Source of the DNA: Aminobacter anthyllidis
Lineage (GTDB): Bacteria > Pseudomonadota > Alphaproteobacteria > Rhizobiales > Rhizobiaceae
Assembly: GCF_018555685.1 (NCBI RefSeq)
Contig: NZ_JAFLWW010000002.1
Span: 434,001 to 498,000, forward strand
Reading direction: 5' to 3'
DNA length: 64,000 nucleotides
Part shown: positions 44,301 to 53,944 of the stretch, piece by piece
How the letters are laid out: the number at the start of each line of letters is the position of its first letter
Numbering within the stretch: the first letter of the stretch is position 1
Translations under genes and position numbers: made by a program
The notes under the pieces: generated by a model
Seen by the model: the letters and a program-made list of their open reading frames with translations, nothing else
Database searches by the model: none
What the model was told of the DNA's origin: nothing

Positions 44301-44813
44301 TGATATGCCGGCGGCTTCTTCGAGCAGTGCACGGCGTGCCTGCGGTTTTGCCTGGATCAGTTCGCCGATGCGGCCCTGCCCCACCATCGACGGCGAGCGC
44401 GCGCCTGTCGACTGGTCAGCGAACAGCAGCTGCACGTCCTTGGCGCGGGCTTCCTTGCCATTGATGCGATAGACGGAGCCCGCCTCGCGCTCGATGCGGC
44501 GCGACACCTGCAATTCGTCGGCGTCGTTGAAGGAGGCGGGCGCCGTGCGGTCGGTGTTGTCGAGGAACAGTGTCACTTCGGCGGTGTTGCGCGCCGGGCG
44601 CGTGCCGGAACCGGAGAAGATGACGTCGTCCATGCCCGAAGCGCGCATGTTCTTGTATGAGCTTTCGCCCATCACCCAGCGCAACGCTTCGACCAGATTG
44701 GATTTGCCGCAGCCGTTCGGCCCGACGATTCCGGTGAGGCCGCGTTCGATCACGAACTCGCCGGGTTCGACAAAGGATTTGAAACCGAGAAGGCGGAGGC
44801 GCGAAAACTTCAT
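41355..44813 (-). CDS. smc: Chromosome segregation protein SMC
   Basis: A 1152-residue SMC ATPase. The N-terminal head has MKFSRLRLLGFKSFVEPGEF and Walker A GIVGPNGCGKSN; two long coiled-coil arms rich in Ala, Glu and Arg flank a hinge around residues 510-640; the C-terminal head has signature LLSGGEQALTAMALIF and Walker B ICVLDEVDAPLDDHNVERF. It condenses and segregates the chromosome with ScpA and ScpB. ATG at 44813 is preferred over TTG three codons earlier because MKFSRLRLLGF is the common start. Confidence 0.98.
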   Translation of the reverse strand: MKFSRLRLLGFKSFVEPGEFVIERGLTGIVGPNGCGKSNLVEALRWVMGESSYKNMRASGMDDVIFSGSGTRPARNTAEVTLFLDNTDRTAPASFNDADELQVSRRIEREAGSVYRINGKEARAKDVQLLFADQSTGARSPSMVGQGRIGELIQAKPQARRALLEEAAGISGLHTRRHEAELRLRAAEQNLERLDDVVGELESQIESLKRQARQASRFKNLSADIRKAEATLLHLRWTLAKVQEGEAQSALATATALVGDRAAAQMAAARDQAIGAHKLPEMRDAAAAAAATFQRLSIARSQLEEEAGRINSRQSELDRRLQQLDADIAREQRMIGDNAAILSRLDAEEKALNDENAGATDRETHTRAAFEEAMATLALTEAELGRVTAERAEAAAGRTQAERAMRDAAERRDRFARQLSELDREAGEIAARISALADPAEKQMLAEAAQEALEEAEFAATEAERAVTEARQAEASSRTPLQEAKAELARIETEARTLAKIINAASGDLFPAVLEQIGVERGFETALGAALGDDLEAALDRAAPVHWGDAKVAPSDPKLPEGARSLAEVVRAPHQLARRLAQIGVIDSADATRLQPLLAPGQRLVSKQGGLWRWDGLTASADAPTAAAQRLAQKNRLAELDAEAVQATLVVRSAEEALARAENALRESTEAERQARQAWRDAQHQVGAARDALAQAEKAAGELTSRRAALDEARARVADTHEEAQAGFVEAEDMLGSAPDLADLQARLEQLSGAVARDRSAVADARAVHDGLNREAEARVRRLTAIAAERQSWVLRAESAAEQVEALAERREEAAAEREVLAEAPDELDARRRALMSQLAQAEALRKEASDRLQDAENKQAVLDKAATAAIQGLAEAREARARAEERLTAADERRREVEARIQEVLATPPHLVIRHTGLEVDSPMPDPVEIERTLERLKIERERLGAVNLRAEEEQKELSDRLEAIVSEREDIIEAIRKLRQGIQGLNREGRERLLAAFDLVNGHFKRLFTHLFGGGTAELQLIESEDPLEAGLEILARPPGKKPQTMTLLSGGEQALTAMALIFAVFLTNPAPICVLDEVDAPLDDHNVERFCNLMDEMAASTETRFVVITHNPITMARMNRLFGVTMAEQGVSQLVSVDLQVAESLREAS

Positions 44814-44873
44814 TCGCGCCAATCCGCACGGAAGGGTGCACCGAAGCCGTGTTGCCTCGGCGCCATGAACCTA

Positions 44874-45617
44874 TCAGAGCATGCCGTCGATAACCGCCGA
44901 CATTTCTTCAATCGTCATTGCCCCCTTGTAGACTTTCCCGTTGATGAAGAAGGTCGGCGTCGAGTCGACCTTGAAATCGTTCTCGCCGCGGGCGCGCACA
45001 GCCCTGATATCGTCCAGAAGCTTCTGGTCAGTCAAGCAGGCCTCGAAAGACTCCTGTGTGAAGCCGGCGAGCTTGGATATCTGCAGCAGCGCGTCCTTGG
45101 GGTTCTGCGAACCGGCCCAGTTCTGCTGCTGCTTGAACAGCACGTCGACCATCGGGAAGTAGTTATCCTTCGAGCAGCGCGCAAGCATGAAGCCTGCCTC
45201 GGCCAGCGGGTCGAAGGGGAACTCGCGGTAGATCAGGCGAGCCTTGCCGGTGTCGATGTACTTGGTCTTCAGCGCCGGCAGCGTCGTCTCATGGAAATGC
45301 GCGCAGTGCGGGCAGGTCATCGAGGCGTATTCGACGATGGTGACGGGCGCATCGGCCTTGCCGATGATCATGTCAGGCAGGCTACCGGCTTCGAGCAGCT
45401 TCGCCATGTCCACAGTGCCTTGTGCCTCGGGCACCTTCACCGCCTGGGCAGGCGTTGCCGGAGCAGCCGGAGTTGCGGCAGGCGTTGCCGGCTCGGCAGG
45501 CTTGGGCGTCGCAGCGTTGGCCTGCTCGCCGGAGTCGCTGCAGGCAGAAAGCAGCGCGGCTGCCGAAACGGCGGCCAGCCCGGTAAGTGCGGTCCTGCGA
45601 GAAATCGAACGAAGCAT
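44874..45617 (-). CDS. DsbA/DsbG-family thioredoxin-fold lipoprotein
   Basis: A 247-residue exported thiol-disulfide protein. The N-terminus MLRSISRRTALTGLAAVSAA has a twin-Arg pair and ends in the lipobox LSAC, with Cys26 as likely lipid attachment site. An Ala/Pro/Thr-rich tether of about 35 residues follows. The thioredoxin fold contains the redox site CPHC (residues 102-105) and the cis-Pro segment STPTFFING. A disulfide oxidase or isomerase anchored in the membrane is expected. ATG at 45617 with AGGTG upstream is chosen over GTG at 45626. Location next to smc is common in rhizobia. Confidence 0.9.
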   Translation of the reverse strand: MLRSISRRTALTGLAAVSAAALLSACSDSGEQANAATPKPAEPATPAATPAAPATPAQAVKVPEAQGTVDMAKLLEAGSLPDMIIGKADAPVTIVEYASMTCPHCAHFHETTLPALKTKYIDTGKARLIYREFPFDPLAEAGFMLARCSKDNYFPMVDVLFKQQQNWAGSQNPKDALLQISKLAGFTQESFEACLTDQKLLDDIRAVRARGENDFKVDSTPTFFINGKVYKGAMTIEEMSAVIDGML

Positions 45618-45760
45618 ACGAATCACCTGACGATGGTTGGATTTTGCAATGTGCGGTTACGTGAAAGCGATAGTTGGCGCGAATTAAGGCATGGCTGTCC
45701 CCAAACCAATCGCAATTTGCCGCACTTTCAATCACGAAAGCGCGAGAAAGCCGGCATTTT

Positions 45761-46258
45761 CTACTTTCGGCTGCCCAGAATGCTCGCGCCCAGCTTTTCG
45801 AGCGATGCTTTCAGTCCCTCATCCTCGATGAACCTTACTGCTCCCGTAAGCTTGCCCTGCTCGGCTTCGGTGAGCTTGCGCAGGCGCGGACGAGCCTTGG
45901 CGGCAGCCGAAGACACCGGCTTCTGCACGATGCGAATGCGGCCGACGGCGTTGAAGCCGAGATAGGAATTGACCCGGCCGATGATCTCGCCGGTCTCGTG
46001 CTGGAGATGGAGCGCTGCCGGTCCCGAGCAGGCGACGATCAGCACCGCCGGCTCGAACGGGTCGTCCTCATGCATGCGGCGCGGCCACTGGATCTTCTCC
46101 GGGCGGGTATTGTGGGCAAGGCGGGGACCGACGATTTCTTCCCATGACTGGACAAGCCCGACGGAGATGCCGGTGCGCTTGCGCAGGACGGGATCGAGAA
46201 TGGCGTTTGCCAGATCGCTGACCGCAACGGGATTGCCCGTCCATCTTTTCCCTGCCAT
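45761..46258 (-). CDS. DUF721 protein (DciA-like helicase loader family)
   Basis: A 165-residue protein of the DUF721 family. The N-terminal half (VSDLANAILDPVLRKRTGIS, LVQSWEEIVGPRLAHNTRPEKIQW) and ALIVACSGPAALHLQHETGEIIGRVNSYLG are the conserved KH-like core. Members of this family (DciA) load the replicative helicase DnaB in bacteria lacking DnaC. The C-terminal tail is basic and Ala-rich. Start MAGKRW at 46258 follows TGGAGAACGAC. It is divergent from mutY across 58 bp and 143 bases upstream of the DsbA-like gene. Confidence 0.82.
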   Translation of the reverse strand: MAGKRWTGNPVAVSDLANAILDPVLRKRTGISVGLVQSWEEIVGPRLAHNTRPEKIQWPRRMHEDDPFEPAVLIVACSGPAALHLQHETGEIIGRVNSYLGFNAVGRIRIVQKPVSSAAAKARPRLRKLTEAEQGKLTGAVRFIEDEGLKASLEKLGASILGSRK

Positions 46259-46316
46259 GTCGTTCTCCAGAAATACCCCTGTCGACACGCAACGCCGAAG
46301 GCAGTCCAGTTCATCA

Positions 46317-47429
46317 ATGACATCCCCAACCGACAGCCGCAAGCGCGCCACCGATGTGGACGGCAGGATCGCGACACTGCTGCTCGAATGGTACGATGCT
46401 CACCATCGCGAATTGCCGTGGCGCACACCGCCAGGCGACCTGAAACGCGGCATTCGCCCCGACCCTTACCGTGTCTGGTTGTCCGAAATCATGCTTCAAC
46501 AGACCACCGTCGAGGCGGTGAAGCCCTATTTCCGCGCGTTTCTCGAGAAGTGGCCTGATGTCGGCGCCTTGGCCGCCGCCGAGACCGAAGACGTCATGAA
46601 GGCCTGGGCCGGGCTCGGCTACTATTCCCGCGCCCGCAACCTCAAGGTCTGTGCCGAGACGGTGGCCGCCCTGCCCGGCGGACGCTTTCCCGACAGCGAA
46701 GACGGCCTGCGCACCTTGCCCGGCGTTGGACCCTACACCGCCGCGGCAATCGCCTCTATCGCCTTCAACCGTCCAGCTGCGGTCGTCGACGGCAATGTCG
46801 AACGCGTGGTCACGCGGCTGTTTTCCATCGCGACTCCCCTGCCGCAGGCCAAGGTGGAAATCCGCGCCCATGTCGAGCGCATGCTGGCTGCCGCGCGGCC
46901 AGGCGATTTCGCCCAGGCGATGATGGACCTCGGCGCCACCATCTGCACGCCGCGGCGCCCGCGCTGCATGCTGTGCCCGTTGCGTTCGGACTGCAGCGCT
47001 GTCGTCTCTGGCGATCCCGAATTTTACCCGGTCAAGCCGGCCAAGGCCGAGCGGCCCCAGCGGCGGGGTGCTGCGTTCGTGGCTGTCAGGAGCGATGGCG
47101 CCGTGCTTTTGCGCAAGCGCCCGGGCAAAGGCTTGCTTGGCGGCATGACCGAGGTGCCGACAACAGATTGGACGTCACGCGTCGATGGCGCCACCGGCGC
47201 CGACAGCGCGCCCTTTGCCGCGAACTGGCAACGCGCGGGTTCGATCGCTCACGTCTTCACCCATTTTGCCCTCGATCTCGACGTCTTCCGAGCCGAAGCG
47301 ACCTCGGATCAGGCGCCCGACGGCCACTTCTGGTCGCTCCCCGCGGACCTCGCCGGCGAAGCCTTGCCAAGCGTCATGAAAAAAGTCATCGAAGCTGCCA
47401 TACCGGGCGCAACGAAACGAGGACAATAG
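46317..47429 (+). CDS. mutY: A/G-specific adenine glycosylase
   Basis: A 370-residue base-excision repair enzyme removing adenine mispaired with 8-oxoguanine. Catalytic Glu is in LSEIMLQQTTV, the helix-hairpin-helix is LPGVGPYTAAAIA, the catalytic Asp in VVDGNVERVVTR, and the 4Fe-4S loop has C-x6-C-x2-C-x5-C (CTPRRPRCMLCPLRSDC). The C-terminal NUDIX-like domain that recognises 8-oxoG begins near RRGAAFVAVRSDGAVLL. ATG at 46317 gives the standard length; an earlier in-frame start lies in the antisense of the DUF721 gene. Confidence 0.97.
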   Translation: MTSPTDSRKRATDVDGRIATLLLEWYDAHHRELPWRTPPGDLKRGIRPDPYRVWLSEIMLQQTTVEAVKPYFRAFLEKWPDVGALAAAETEDVMKAWAGLGYYSRARNLKVCAETVAALPGGRFPDSEDGLRTLPGVGPYTAAAIASIAFNRPAAVVDGNVERVVTRLFSIATPLPQAKVEIRAHVERMLAAARPGDFAQAMMDLGATICTPRRPRCMLCPLRSDCSAVVSGDPEFYPVKPAKAERPQRRGAAFVAVRSDGAVLLRKRPGKGLLGGMTEVPTTDWTSRVDGATGADSAPFAANWQRAGSIAHVFTHFALDLDVFRAEATSDQAPDGHFWSLPADLAGEALPSVMKKVIEAAIPGATKRGQ

Positions 47430-47436
47430 CGAAACC

Positions 47437-48048
47437 ATGAGCGAAATCCGCCACATCGTCTACGACATCGGCAAGGTGCTGATCCATTACGACCCGGATA
47501 TCCCGTTCAGCCGCATCATCCCCGACCCGGTCGAGCGCCGCTGGTTCTTCGACAATGTCTGCACCAGCGAGTGGAACATCGAGCAGGATCGCGGCCGCAG
47601 CTGGGAAGAGGCCGAAGCACTGCTGATCGCCGACTTCCCCGAGCACGAAAAGAGCATCCGCGCCTTCCGCCAGCACTGGCACGACATGGTGCCGCACCAC
47701 TACGAAGACAGCGTCGCGCTCATGGAAGGTCTGGTCGCCGCCGGCCACGACGTGACCATGCTGACCAACTGGGCCTCCGACACGTTCCGCGAGGCGCGCG
47801 GGCGCTTCCCGTTCCTCGAAAAGCCGCGTGGCGTGACGGTTTCGGGCGATGTCGGGCTGATCAAGCCCGACCGGCGCATCTACGAACTGCATGTCGAGAC
47901 CTTCGGGCTCGACCCGAAGGCTTCGCTGTTCATCGACGACAGCCAGAAGAACGTGAATGCCGCCATCGACGCCGGCTGGCAGGCGGTGCTGTTCACAAAT
48001 GCGAAAACGCTCGAGGCGGACCTCGAGCGTCTCGGGATCGGACGGTGA
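47437..48048 (+). CDS. HAD-superfamily hydrolase (subfamily IA, DIG-type)
   Basis: A 203-residue HAD phosphatase-fold protein. Motif I is VYDIGKVLIHYD: the nucleophile Asp is present but the usual second Asp two residues later is Gly, as in the YihX-like FDLGNV group. Motif II is LTNWAS, motif III the Lys in LIKPDRRIY, motif IV FIDDSQKNVNAA. Such proteins dephosphorylate sugar phosphates, though the altered motif I leaves activity uncertain. It begins 7 bases after mutY and is probably co-transcribed. Confidence 0.85.
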   Translation: MSEIRHIVYDIGKVLIHYDPDIPFSRIIPDPVERRWFFDNVCTSEWNIEQDRGRSWEEAEALLIADFPEHEKSIRAFRQHWHDMVPHHYEDSVALMEGLVAAGHDVTMLTNWASDTFREARGRFPFLEKPRGVTVSGDVGLIKPDRRIYELHVETFGLDPKASLFIDDSQKNVNAAIDAGWQAVLFTNAKTLEADLERLGIGR

Positions 48049-48200
48049 CTGGAAACCGGCCGATCGACGAATCCGGGCTGGCTAGGTTGGCTGCCGGAAT
48101 TCGATTTCTATGGCAGGGGCGGCGCGGCCTCTGAAGGTCCAGAACCGACTACCAATGATGCCTGCGCCCGCGCGCCGGACAGACCGGCGCGCGTGAATCT

Positions 48201-49355
<1,155 letters not shown>

Positions 49356-49506
49356 TTACTGTTTACTCGCCGTTATGGTTACCGATCAGCGTAAACAATT
49401 GATGAAGCGGGCGTTCTAATTTGCGGATCGGGCCGGAATGGTGTAATCGCCGCGCCTTGAACTTTTCCGTCCGCGCCCCGGCGCCGCACCAGTTTCCCGG
49501 ACCGTC

Positions 49507-50196
49507 ATGACCCAGCCAGACCTAGTGATATTCGATTGCGACGGCGTGCTCGTCGATTCAGAAATCATCGCCGCCCGCGTCGAAGCGGAGCTGCTGACAT
49601 CAGCCGGCTTCGAGATATCAGCTGAAGAAATCGCCGAGAGCTATGCCGGGCTGACCTTCAAGGACATCATGCTGAAGATCGAGGAGAAGGCGGCCATCCC
49701 CTTCCAGGCCTCGCTGATCAGCCATGCCGAGGAACTTGTCGACCGCAAGCTGAAGACGGACGTGCGCGCCATCGACGGCGTGCATGAGGCCGTCGCAGCC
49801 GTCACCGCGCCGCGCTGCATCTGCTCCAATTCGACCAGTGAGCGCATCGAGATGATGCTCGATCGCACCCGCATCCTGCCGCTGTTCAAGGGCCGGATCT
49901 TTTCGGCGCTGGAAACGCCGAGCAAGAAGCCGAAGCCATCGCCCGACGTCTTCTTGCACGCCGCAAGCACCTACGGTGCCGACCCGGCCAGGACCTTCGT
50001 CATCGAGGATTCGGTTCACGGCATCGCAGGTGCCGTCTCAGCCGGCATGCGTGTCATCGGCTTCACCGGCGGCGCCCACAGCTATCCTGGCCATGCCGAC
50101 ATGCTGACCGAGGCTGGCGCCGAGACGGTGATTCGCCGCTGGGTCGACCTTGGCGGCGTGCTCCAGGCACTCAGCATGTGGTCGGAGCACGCCTGA
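49507..50196 (+). CDS. HAD-superfamily hydrolase, phosphoglycolate phosphatase-like
   Basis: A 229-residue HAD subfamily IA phosphatase with complete motifs: DLVIFDCDGVLVDSE (both catalytic Asp), CSNSTSERIEMML (motif II), KKPKPSPDVFL (motif III Lys) and FVIEDSVHGIAGAVSAGM (motif IV). The helical cap lies between residues 18 and 85. It resembles beta-phosphoglucomutase and 2-deoxyglucose-6-phosphatase types; the substrate cannot be assigned. It is divergent from ccrM and converges on the alpha/beta hydrolase gene. Confidence 0.9.
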   Translation: MTQPDLVIFDCDGVLVDSEIIAARVEAELLTSAGFEISAEEIAESYAGLTFKDIMLKIEEKAAIPFQASLISHAEELVDRKLKTDVRAIDGVHEAVAAVTAPRCICSNSTSERIEMMLDRTRILPLFKGRIFSALETPSKKPKPSPDVFLHAASTYGADPARTFVIEDSVHGIAGAVSAGMRVIGFTGGAHSYPGHADMLTEAGAETVIRRWVDLGGVLQALSMWSEHA

Positions 50197-50220
50197 CGCG
50201 CATTCCTGCAACGTCCCGGG

Positions 50221-51129
50221 TTAGCCGGGCATAGGCCACGTCCGATCGACAAAATCGGCGATCAGCGGCACCATTTCGGGCAATTTCTCCTCAAGCGCGA
50301 AGTGCCCGGTCTCAAACAGATGCAGCTCTGCTTCGGGCACATCGCGGAGATAGGCGTGGGCACCCGGTTCCGGAAAGAACGGATCGTCCTTGCCCCATAT
50401 GATCAGCGTCCGTGGCCGATGCTGCTGCAGCCAGGCCTGCCATTCACCGTACCGCGTGACGTTGCTGTGATAGTCGAATGCCAGGTCGACCTGCGGCTGC
50501 TTGCGGCCGGGCTGGTCGAGGAAATGCTGGTCGAGCGTCCAGCCGTCCGGTGCCAATAGCTCCGGCTTTCCGATACCGGTTTCATACTGGAAGCGCGTGC
50601 CCGAAAGCGTCAGCAGGTCGCGTATCGTCTGCTCTGCATCCGGCTGCTCGGGCCTAAGCGCAATGAAGTCGCGCGCACCTTCCGACAGGCCCTCTTCATA
50701 GGCATTGCCGTTCTGGACGATCAGGCCAGCGAACCACTCGGGATGCCGAGTCGCCAGGCGAAAACCGACAGGCGCGCCGAAATCGAAGAGATAGGCGACG
50801 AAGCGGTCCAGCCCCAACCCTTTGACAAACCCTTCCATCGTGTCGGCGAGTTGGTCGAACGTGTAGGCAAAGGTTCCGCCCGCGCTTGCCGGCAACGGCA
50901 CCTCGCTATGGCCAAATCCCGGATAGTCCGGTGCGACGACCCGGTAGTGGTTACCAATGGCGTCGATCAGGCGGCGGAACTGATGCGAAGCCGAGGGAAA
51001 ACCGTGCAGCAACAGCAGGACGGGCGCCTCCGGGCCAGCCTCGGCCGGGATCGACTCTCGGTAGAAGATTCGCACGCCATCGACGTCGAGATAACGATGA
51101 GCGACGCGAGGAAAAGCCAGGATTGTCAT
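50221..51129 (-). CDS. Alpha/beta hydrolase with Asp nucleophile (epoxide hydrolase/dehalogenase type)
   Basis: A 302-residue alpha/beta hydrolase. LLLLHGFPSASHQFR is the oxyanion region. The nucleophile elbow reads FVAYLFDFGAPVG: Asp116 takes the place of Ser, as in epoxide hydrolases and haloalkane dehalogenases. IIWGKDDPFF gives the acid residue and ETGHFALEE the His. The substrate is unknown. Start at 51129 (AAAGG 8 bases upstream) is chosen; an ATG 12 codons earlier is possible. The divergent CGNR regulator gene is 83 bases away and may control it. Confidence 0.85.
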   Translation of the reverse strand: MTILAFPRVAHRYLDVDGVRIFYRESIPAEAGPEAPVLLLLHGFPSASHQFRRLIDAIGNHYRVVAPDYPGFGHSEVPLPASAGGTFAYTFDQLADTMEGFVKGLGLDRFVAYLFDFGAPVGFRLATRHPEWFAGLIVQNGNAYEEGLSEGARDFIALRPEQPDAEQTIRDLLTLSGTRFQYETGIGKPELLAPDGWTLDQHFLDQPGRKQPQVDLAFDYHSNVTRYGEWQAWLQQHRPRTLIIWGKDDPFFPEPGAHAYLRDVPEAELHLFETGHFALEEKLPEMVPLIADFVDRTWPMPG

Positions 51130-51212
51130 TTCACATGCCTTTGAAGTAGAATTATGCATTAGCAACGTTCATCAGAATGACTAACGTGTCAATTGCCATT
51201 TTAGGAGTTAGA

Positions 51213-51794
51213 ATGAACGCCGATATCACCCCACTCTCCGGCGAGCTGCTGGGGCTGGACCTGATCAATACGCGGGCGCGCAGCGGGGCCGAGAGCATCG
51301 ACCATCTGGCGACGCCTGACGGGTTGCGGGCATGGGTGGTGCTGCAGGGCGAACGGCTGGGAGAATTTGGCGGCGACACTCTGGCAAGGCTGTCGCAAGC
51401 CGACCTCGCGGTCATTCGCTCGGTACGCGAATGCGCGAGCCTGCTTGTCGATCATGTCAGGCATGGCAAGGCGCCGTCAGGCGCCAGCCTGCGTGAGCTC
51501 AACCAGACGCTTTCGGCAGCGCCGGTTCATCTCGAGCTTCGATGGACCGGATCGTCAATGGCGGCCGAGCCCAGGCGTACGGGCTCGGTCATCGCCGATC
51601 TCGCCGCGCAACTGGCCGAAGCGGTGGCACAAGTGCTCACCGACCCAGGCGTCAGGACCATCCGCAAGTGCGAAGCCGAAGACTGCACCATGCTGTTTTT
51701 GCCGGCGAGCAGCCGCCGGCGCTGGTGCGCGGCGGCGCGCTGCGGCAACCGCATGCGCGTCGCGCGCTACTACCAGCGCCACAAGGACAGCTAA
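51213..51794 (+). CDS. CGNR zinc-finger transcriptional regulator (ABATE domain)
   Basis: A 193-residue putative stress-induced regulator. The N-terminal ABATE domain includes LSGELLGLDLINTRARSG; the C-terminal CGNR zinc finger is IRKCEAEDCTMLFLPASSRR followed by RWCAAARCGNRMRVARYYQR, with four Cys ligands. Start ATG at 51213 follows TAGGAGTTAGA. It is divergent from the alpha/beta hydrolase, a common pairing for such regulators with detoxification enzymes; target and signal are unknown. Confidence 0.88.
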   Translation: MNADITPLSGELLGLDLINTRARSGAESIDHLATPDGLRAWVVLQGERLGEFGGDTLARLSQADLAVIRSVRECASLLVDHVRHGKAPSGASLRELNQTLSAAPVHLELRWTGSSMAAEPRRTGSVIADLAAQLAEAVAQVLTDPGVRTIRKCEAEDCTMLFLPASSRRRWCAAARCGNRMRVARYYQRHKDS

Positions 51795-51811
51795 CCGTCG
51801 AAGCTCTAGCG

Positions 51812-52405
51812 TTACTGCTTCGCAGGCTTCTTGGCCGGACCTTCGTCGTAGCCGACATAGATCACGATGTCGCGCGCCGTCGGGTTGGGGATGTTGATGT
51901 TCGGTACGGTGAACACCCACTGGGTTGCCGTCGACGGGTCAGTCACCTGGACGGCGTTCTTGTGCAACTCGGAGTAAAGCACCTCTTCGCCGCGGGTCAC
52001 CGCGACCCGGATCGGCATGGTGATCGCACCGGCACCGCCGGCGGGACCAACCACAACCTTGCCAGCGACGCCGACCTTGATGGTCATGGTGCCGTCAGCG
52101 CGCGTGCAGCTGCGGGTGACGTCGGTGATCGCCGACTGATGAACGAGCTTGGCCGGATCATCCTGGCCGCCCTTGGCATAGCTGTTGAAGAAGGCCGTGC
52201 CGTCGCGCAGCGTGACATTCGGGCAATAGGCAAGCAGTTCGCTGGCCAGAATCTTGCCCTCTTCAGCCGCGATCACCTTGGGATCCTTCGGCGTGGGGCT
52301 CAAAAAGCTGCTGCTGCCGCCAGATTGGCAGCCTGTGACGGCGAGCATAAAGCCGGCGGTCGCCAAAGCCGTCAGAAAACGGCCGTCGATCAAACGAAAC
52401 ACCAT
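51812..52405 (-). CDS. Predicted lipoprotein
   Basis: A 197-residue exported protein. MVFRLIDGRFLTALATAGFML is a lipoprotein signal ending in the lipobox VTGC, so Cys25 is the predicted lipidation site. The mature sequence has a Ser/Gly-rich tether, then a single domain with ELLAYCPNVTLRDGTAFFNSYA and RSCTRADGTMTIKVGVAGKV, where two Cys could form a disulfide. I recall similar proteins only as conserved alphaproteobacterial hypotheticals; function unknown. The ATG at 52405 has GAGGGAAG 9 bases upstream. It is divergent from thrC. Confidence 0.8.
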   Translation of the reverse strand: MVFRLIDGRFLTALATAGFMLAVTGCQSGGSSSFLSPTPKDPKVIAAEEGKILASELLAYCPNVTLRDGTAFFNSYAKGGQDDPAKLVHQSAITDVTRSCTRADGTMTIKVGVAGKVVVGPAGGAGAITMPIRVAVTRGEEVLYSELHKNAVQVTDPSTATQWVFTVPNINIPNPTARDIVIYVGYDEGPAKKPAKQ

Positions 52406-52532
52406 GAACTGCACTTCCCTCTCGCAAAGCAGTCGTTCTATATCAACCGCGCGGCAAAAATGCGACTGACGGAGCGCAGTTTTCCCGTCCTGCCGATAGG
52501 CAGCAGGTCGCATAGCCTTGGATTGGATAGAT

Positions 52533-53930
52533 ATGCACTATGTGAGCACCCGTGGGGAAGCGCCCACGCTCGGATTTTCTGACGCTGTGCTTGCCGGCCT
52601 GGCACGCGACGGTGGCCTCTACCTCCCGGCGCAGTGGCCGACCTTCAGCCCCGCCGAAATCCGCGCCATGCGCGGACTGAGCTATCCGGACCTTGCGATC
52701 AAATTGCTGACCCCGTTCCTCGGTGATGAAATCAAGCAGGACGTTTTCGAACGTCTGGTGCGCGAAGCCTACGGCACCTTCCGCCACGAGGCAGTGTGCC
52801 CGCTGGTCCAGACCGGCGCCAACACGTTCGTGCTCGAACTTTTCCATGGCCCGACGCTCGCCTTCAAGGACGTCGCCATGCAGTTGCTGGCGCGGCTGAT
52901 GGACCATGTGCTTGCCGAACGCGGCCAGCGCGCGACCATCGTCGGGGCCACCTCGGGCGACACGGGTGGTGCAGCCATCGACGCCTTTGCCGGACGCGAG
53001 CGCACCGACATCTTCATCCTGTTCCCGCATGGCCGCGTCTCGCCGGTGCAGCAACGCCAGATGACGACGTCTGATGCAGCCAATGTGCATGCGCTGTCGA
53101 TCGAAGGAAATTTCGACGACTGCCAGGGCCTGGTCAAGGACATGTTCAACGACCATGGCTTCCGCGATCGCGTCCAGCTGTCAGGCGTGAACTCGATCAA
53201 CTGGGCCCGCATCATGGCCCAGATCGTCTACTACTTCTCCTCCGCCATCTCGCTCGGCGCACCTGACCGGCCGGTTTCCTTCACCGTGCCCACCGGCAAT
53301 TTCGGCGACATCTTCGCTGGCTATGCCGCCAAGAAGATGGGGCTGCCGATCGACCAGCTTGTCATCGCCACCAACGACAACGACATCCTCGACCGCACGC
53401 TGAAGAGTGGCGAACACCGCCAGACCGGCGTGGTCGCCACCACCTCGCCATCGATGGACATCCAGGTGTCGTCCAACTTCGAGCGCCTGCTGTTTGAGGC
53501 CTCCAACCGCGATTCGGCGGTGGTGCGCCGCTATATGGCCAGTTTGAAGCAGTCCGGCGCCTTCACCATCGAAGCGCAGTCGCTGGCCAGCATCCGCGGC
53601 GAATTCGGTGCCGGTCGTGCCGACATGGCTGAAACCGCGGCGACCATTCGCTCAACGCTCGAGAAAAGCGGCTATCTGCTCGATCCCCACACCGCGACTG
53701 CCGTGCATGTCGCGTCCAGCCTGCCCAAAAGCGACGTGCCAATGGTGGTGCTTGCCACAGCTCATCCGGCAAAGTTCCCCGCCGCGGTGCTTGCCGCCAG
53801 CGGTATCGAGCCCGCTTTGCCAAAATGGCTGTCGGGGCTGATGGAACGTAAGGAAAAGTTCACGGTACTTCCATCAGAGATAAAAATGGTGGAAGATTAC
53901 ATTAGCCGCCGCACACGAGTGGCGGATTAG
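52533..53930 (+). CDS. thrC: Threonine synthase
   Basis: A 465-residue PLP enzyme converting O-phosphohomoserine to threonine. MHYVSTRGEAPTLGFSDAVLAGLARDGGLYLP is the family N-terminus; the PLP Lys is in GPTLAFKDVAMQLL; GATSGDTGGAAIDAF binds the cofactor phosphate; the last 40 residues close the domain. ATG at 52533 is chosen over TTG at 52518. The thrB gene lies 8 kb away at 61409, so the pathway is split. An M16 protease gene follows by 14 bases. Confidence 0.97.
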   Translation: MHYVSTRGEAPTLGFSDAVLAGLARDGGLYLPAQWPTFSPAEIRAMRGLSYPDLAIKLLTPFLGDEIKQDVFERLVREAYGTFRHEAVCPLVQTGANTFVLELFHGPTLAFKDVAMQLLARLMDHVLAERGQRATIVGATSGDTGGAAIDAFAGRERTDIFILFPHGRVSPVQQRQMTTSDAANVHALSIEGNFDDCQGLVKDMFNDHGFRDRVQLSGVNSINWARIMAQIVYYFSSAISLGAPDRPVSFTVPTGNFGDIFAGYAAKKMGLPIDQLVIATNDNDILDRTLKSGEHRQTGVVATTSPSMDIQVSSNFERLLFEASNRDSAVVRRYMASLKQSGAFTIEAQSLASIRGEFGAGRADMAETAATIRSTLEKSGYLLDPHTATAVHVASSLPKSDVPMVVLATAHPAKFPAAVLAASGIEPALPKWLSGLMERKEKFTVLPSEIKMVEDYISRRTRVAD

Positions 53931-53944
53931 GGAGTACGCGTAAT

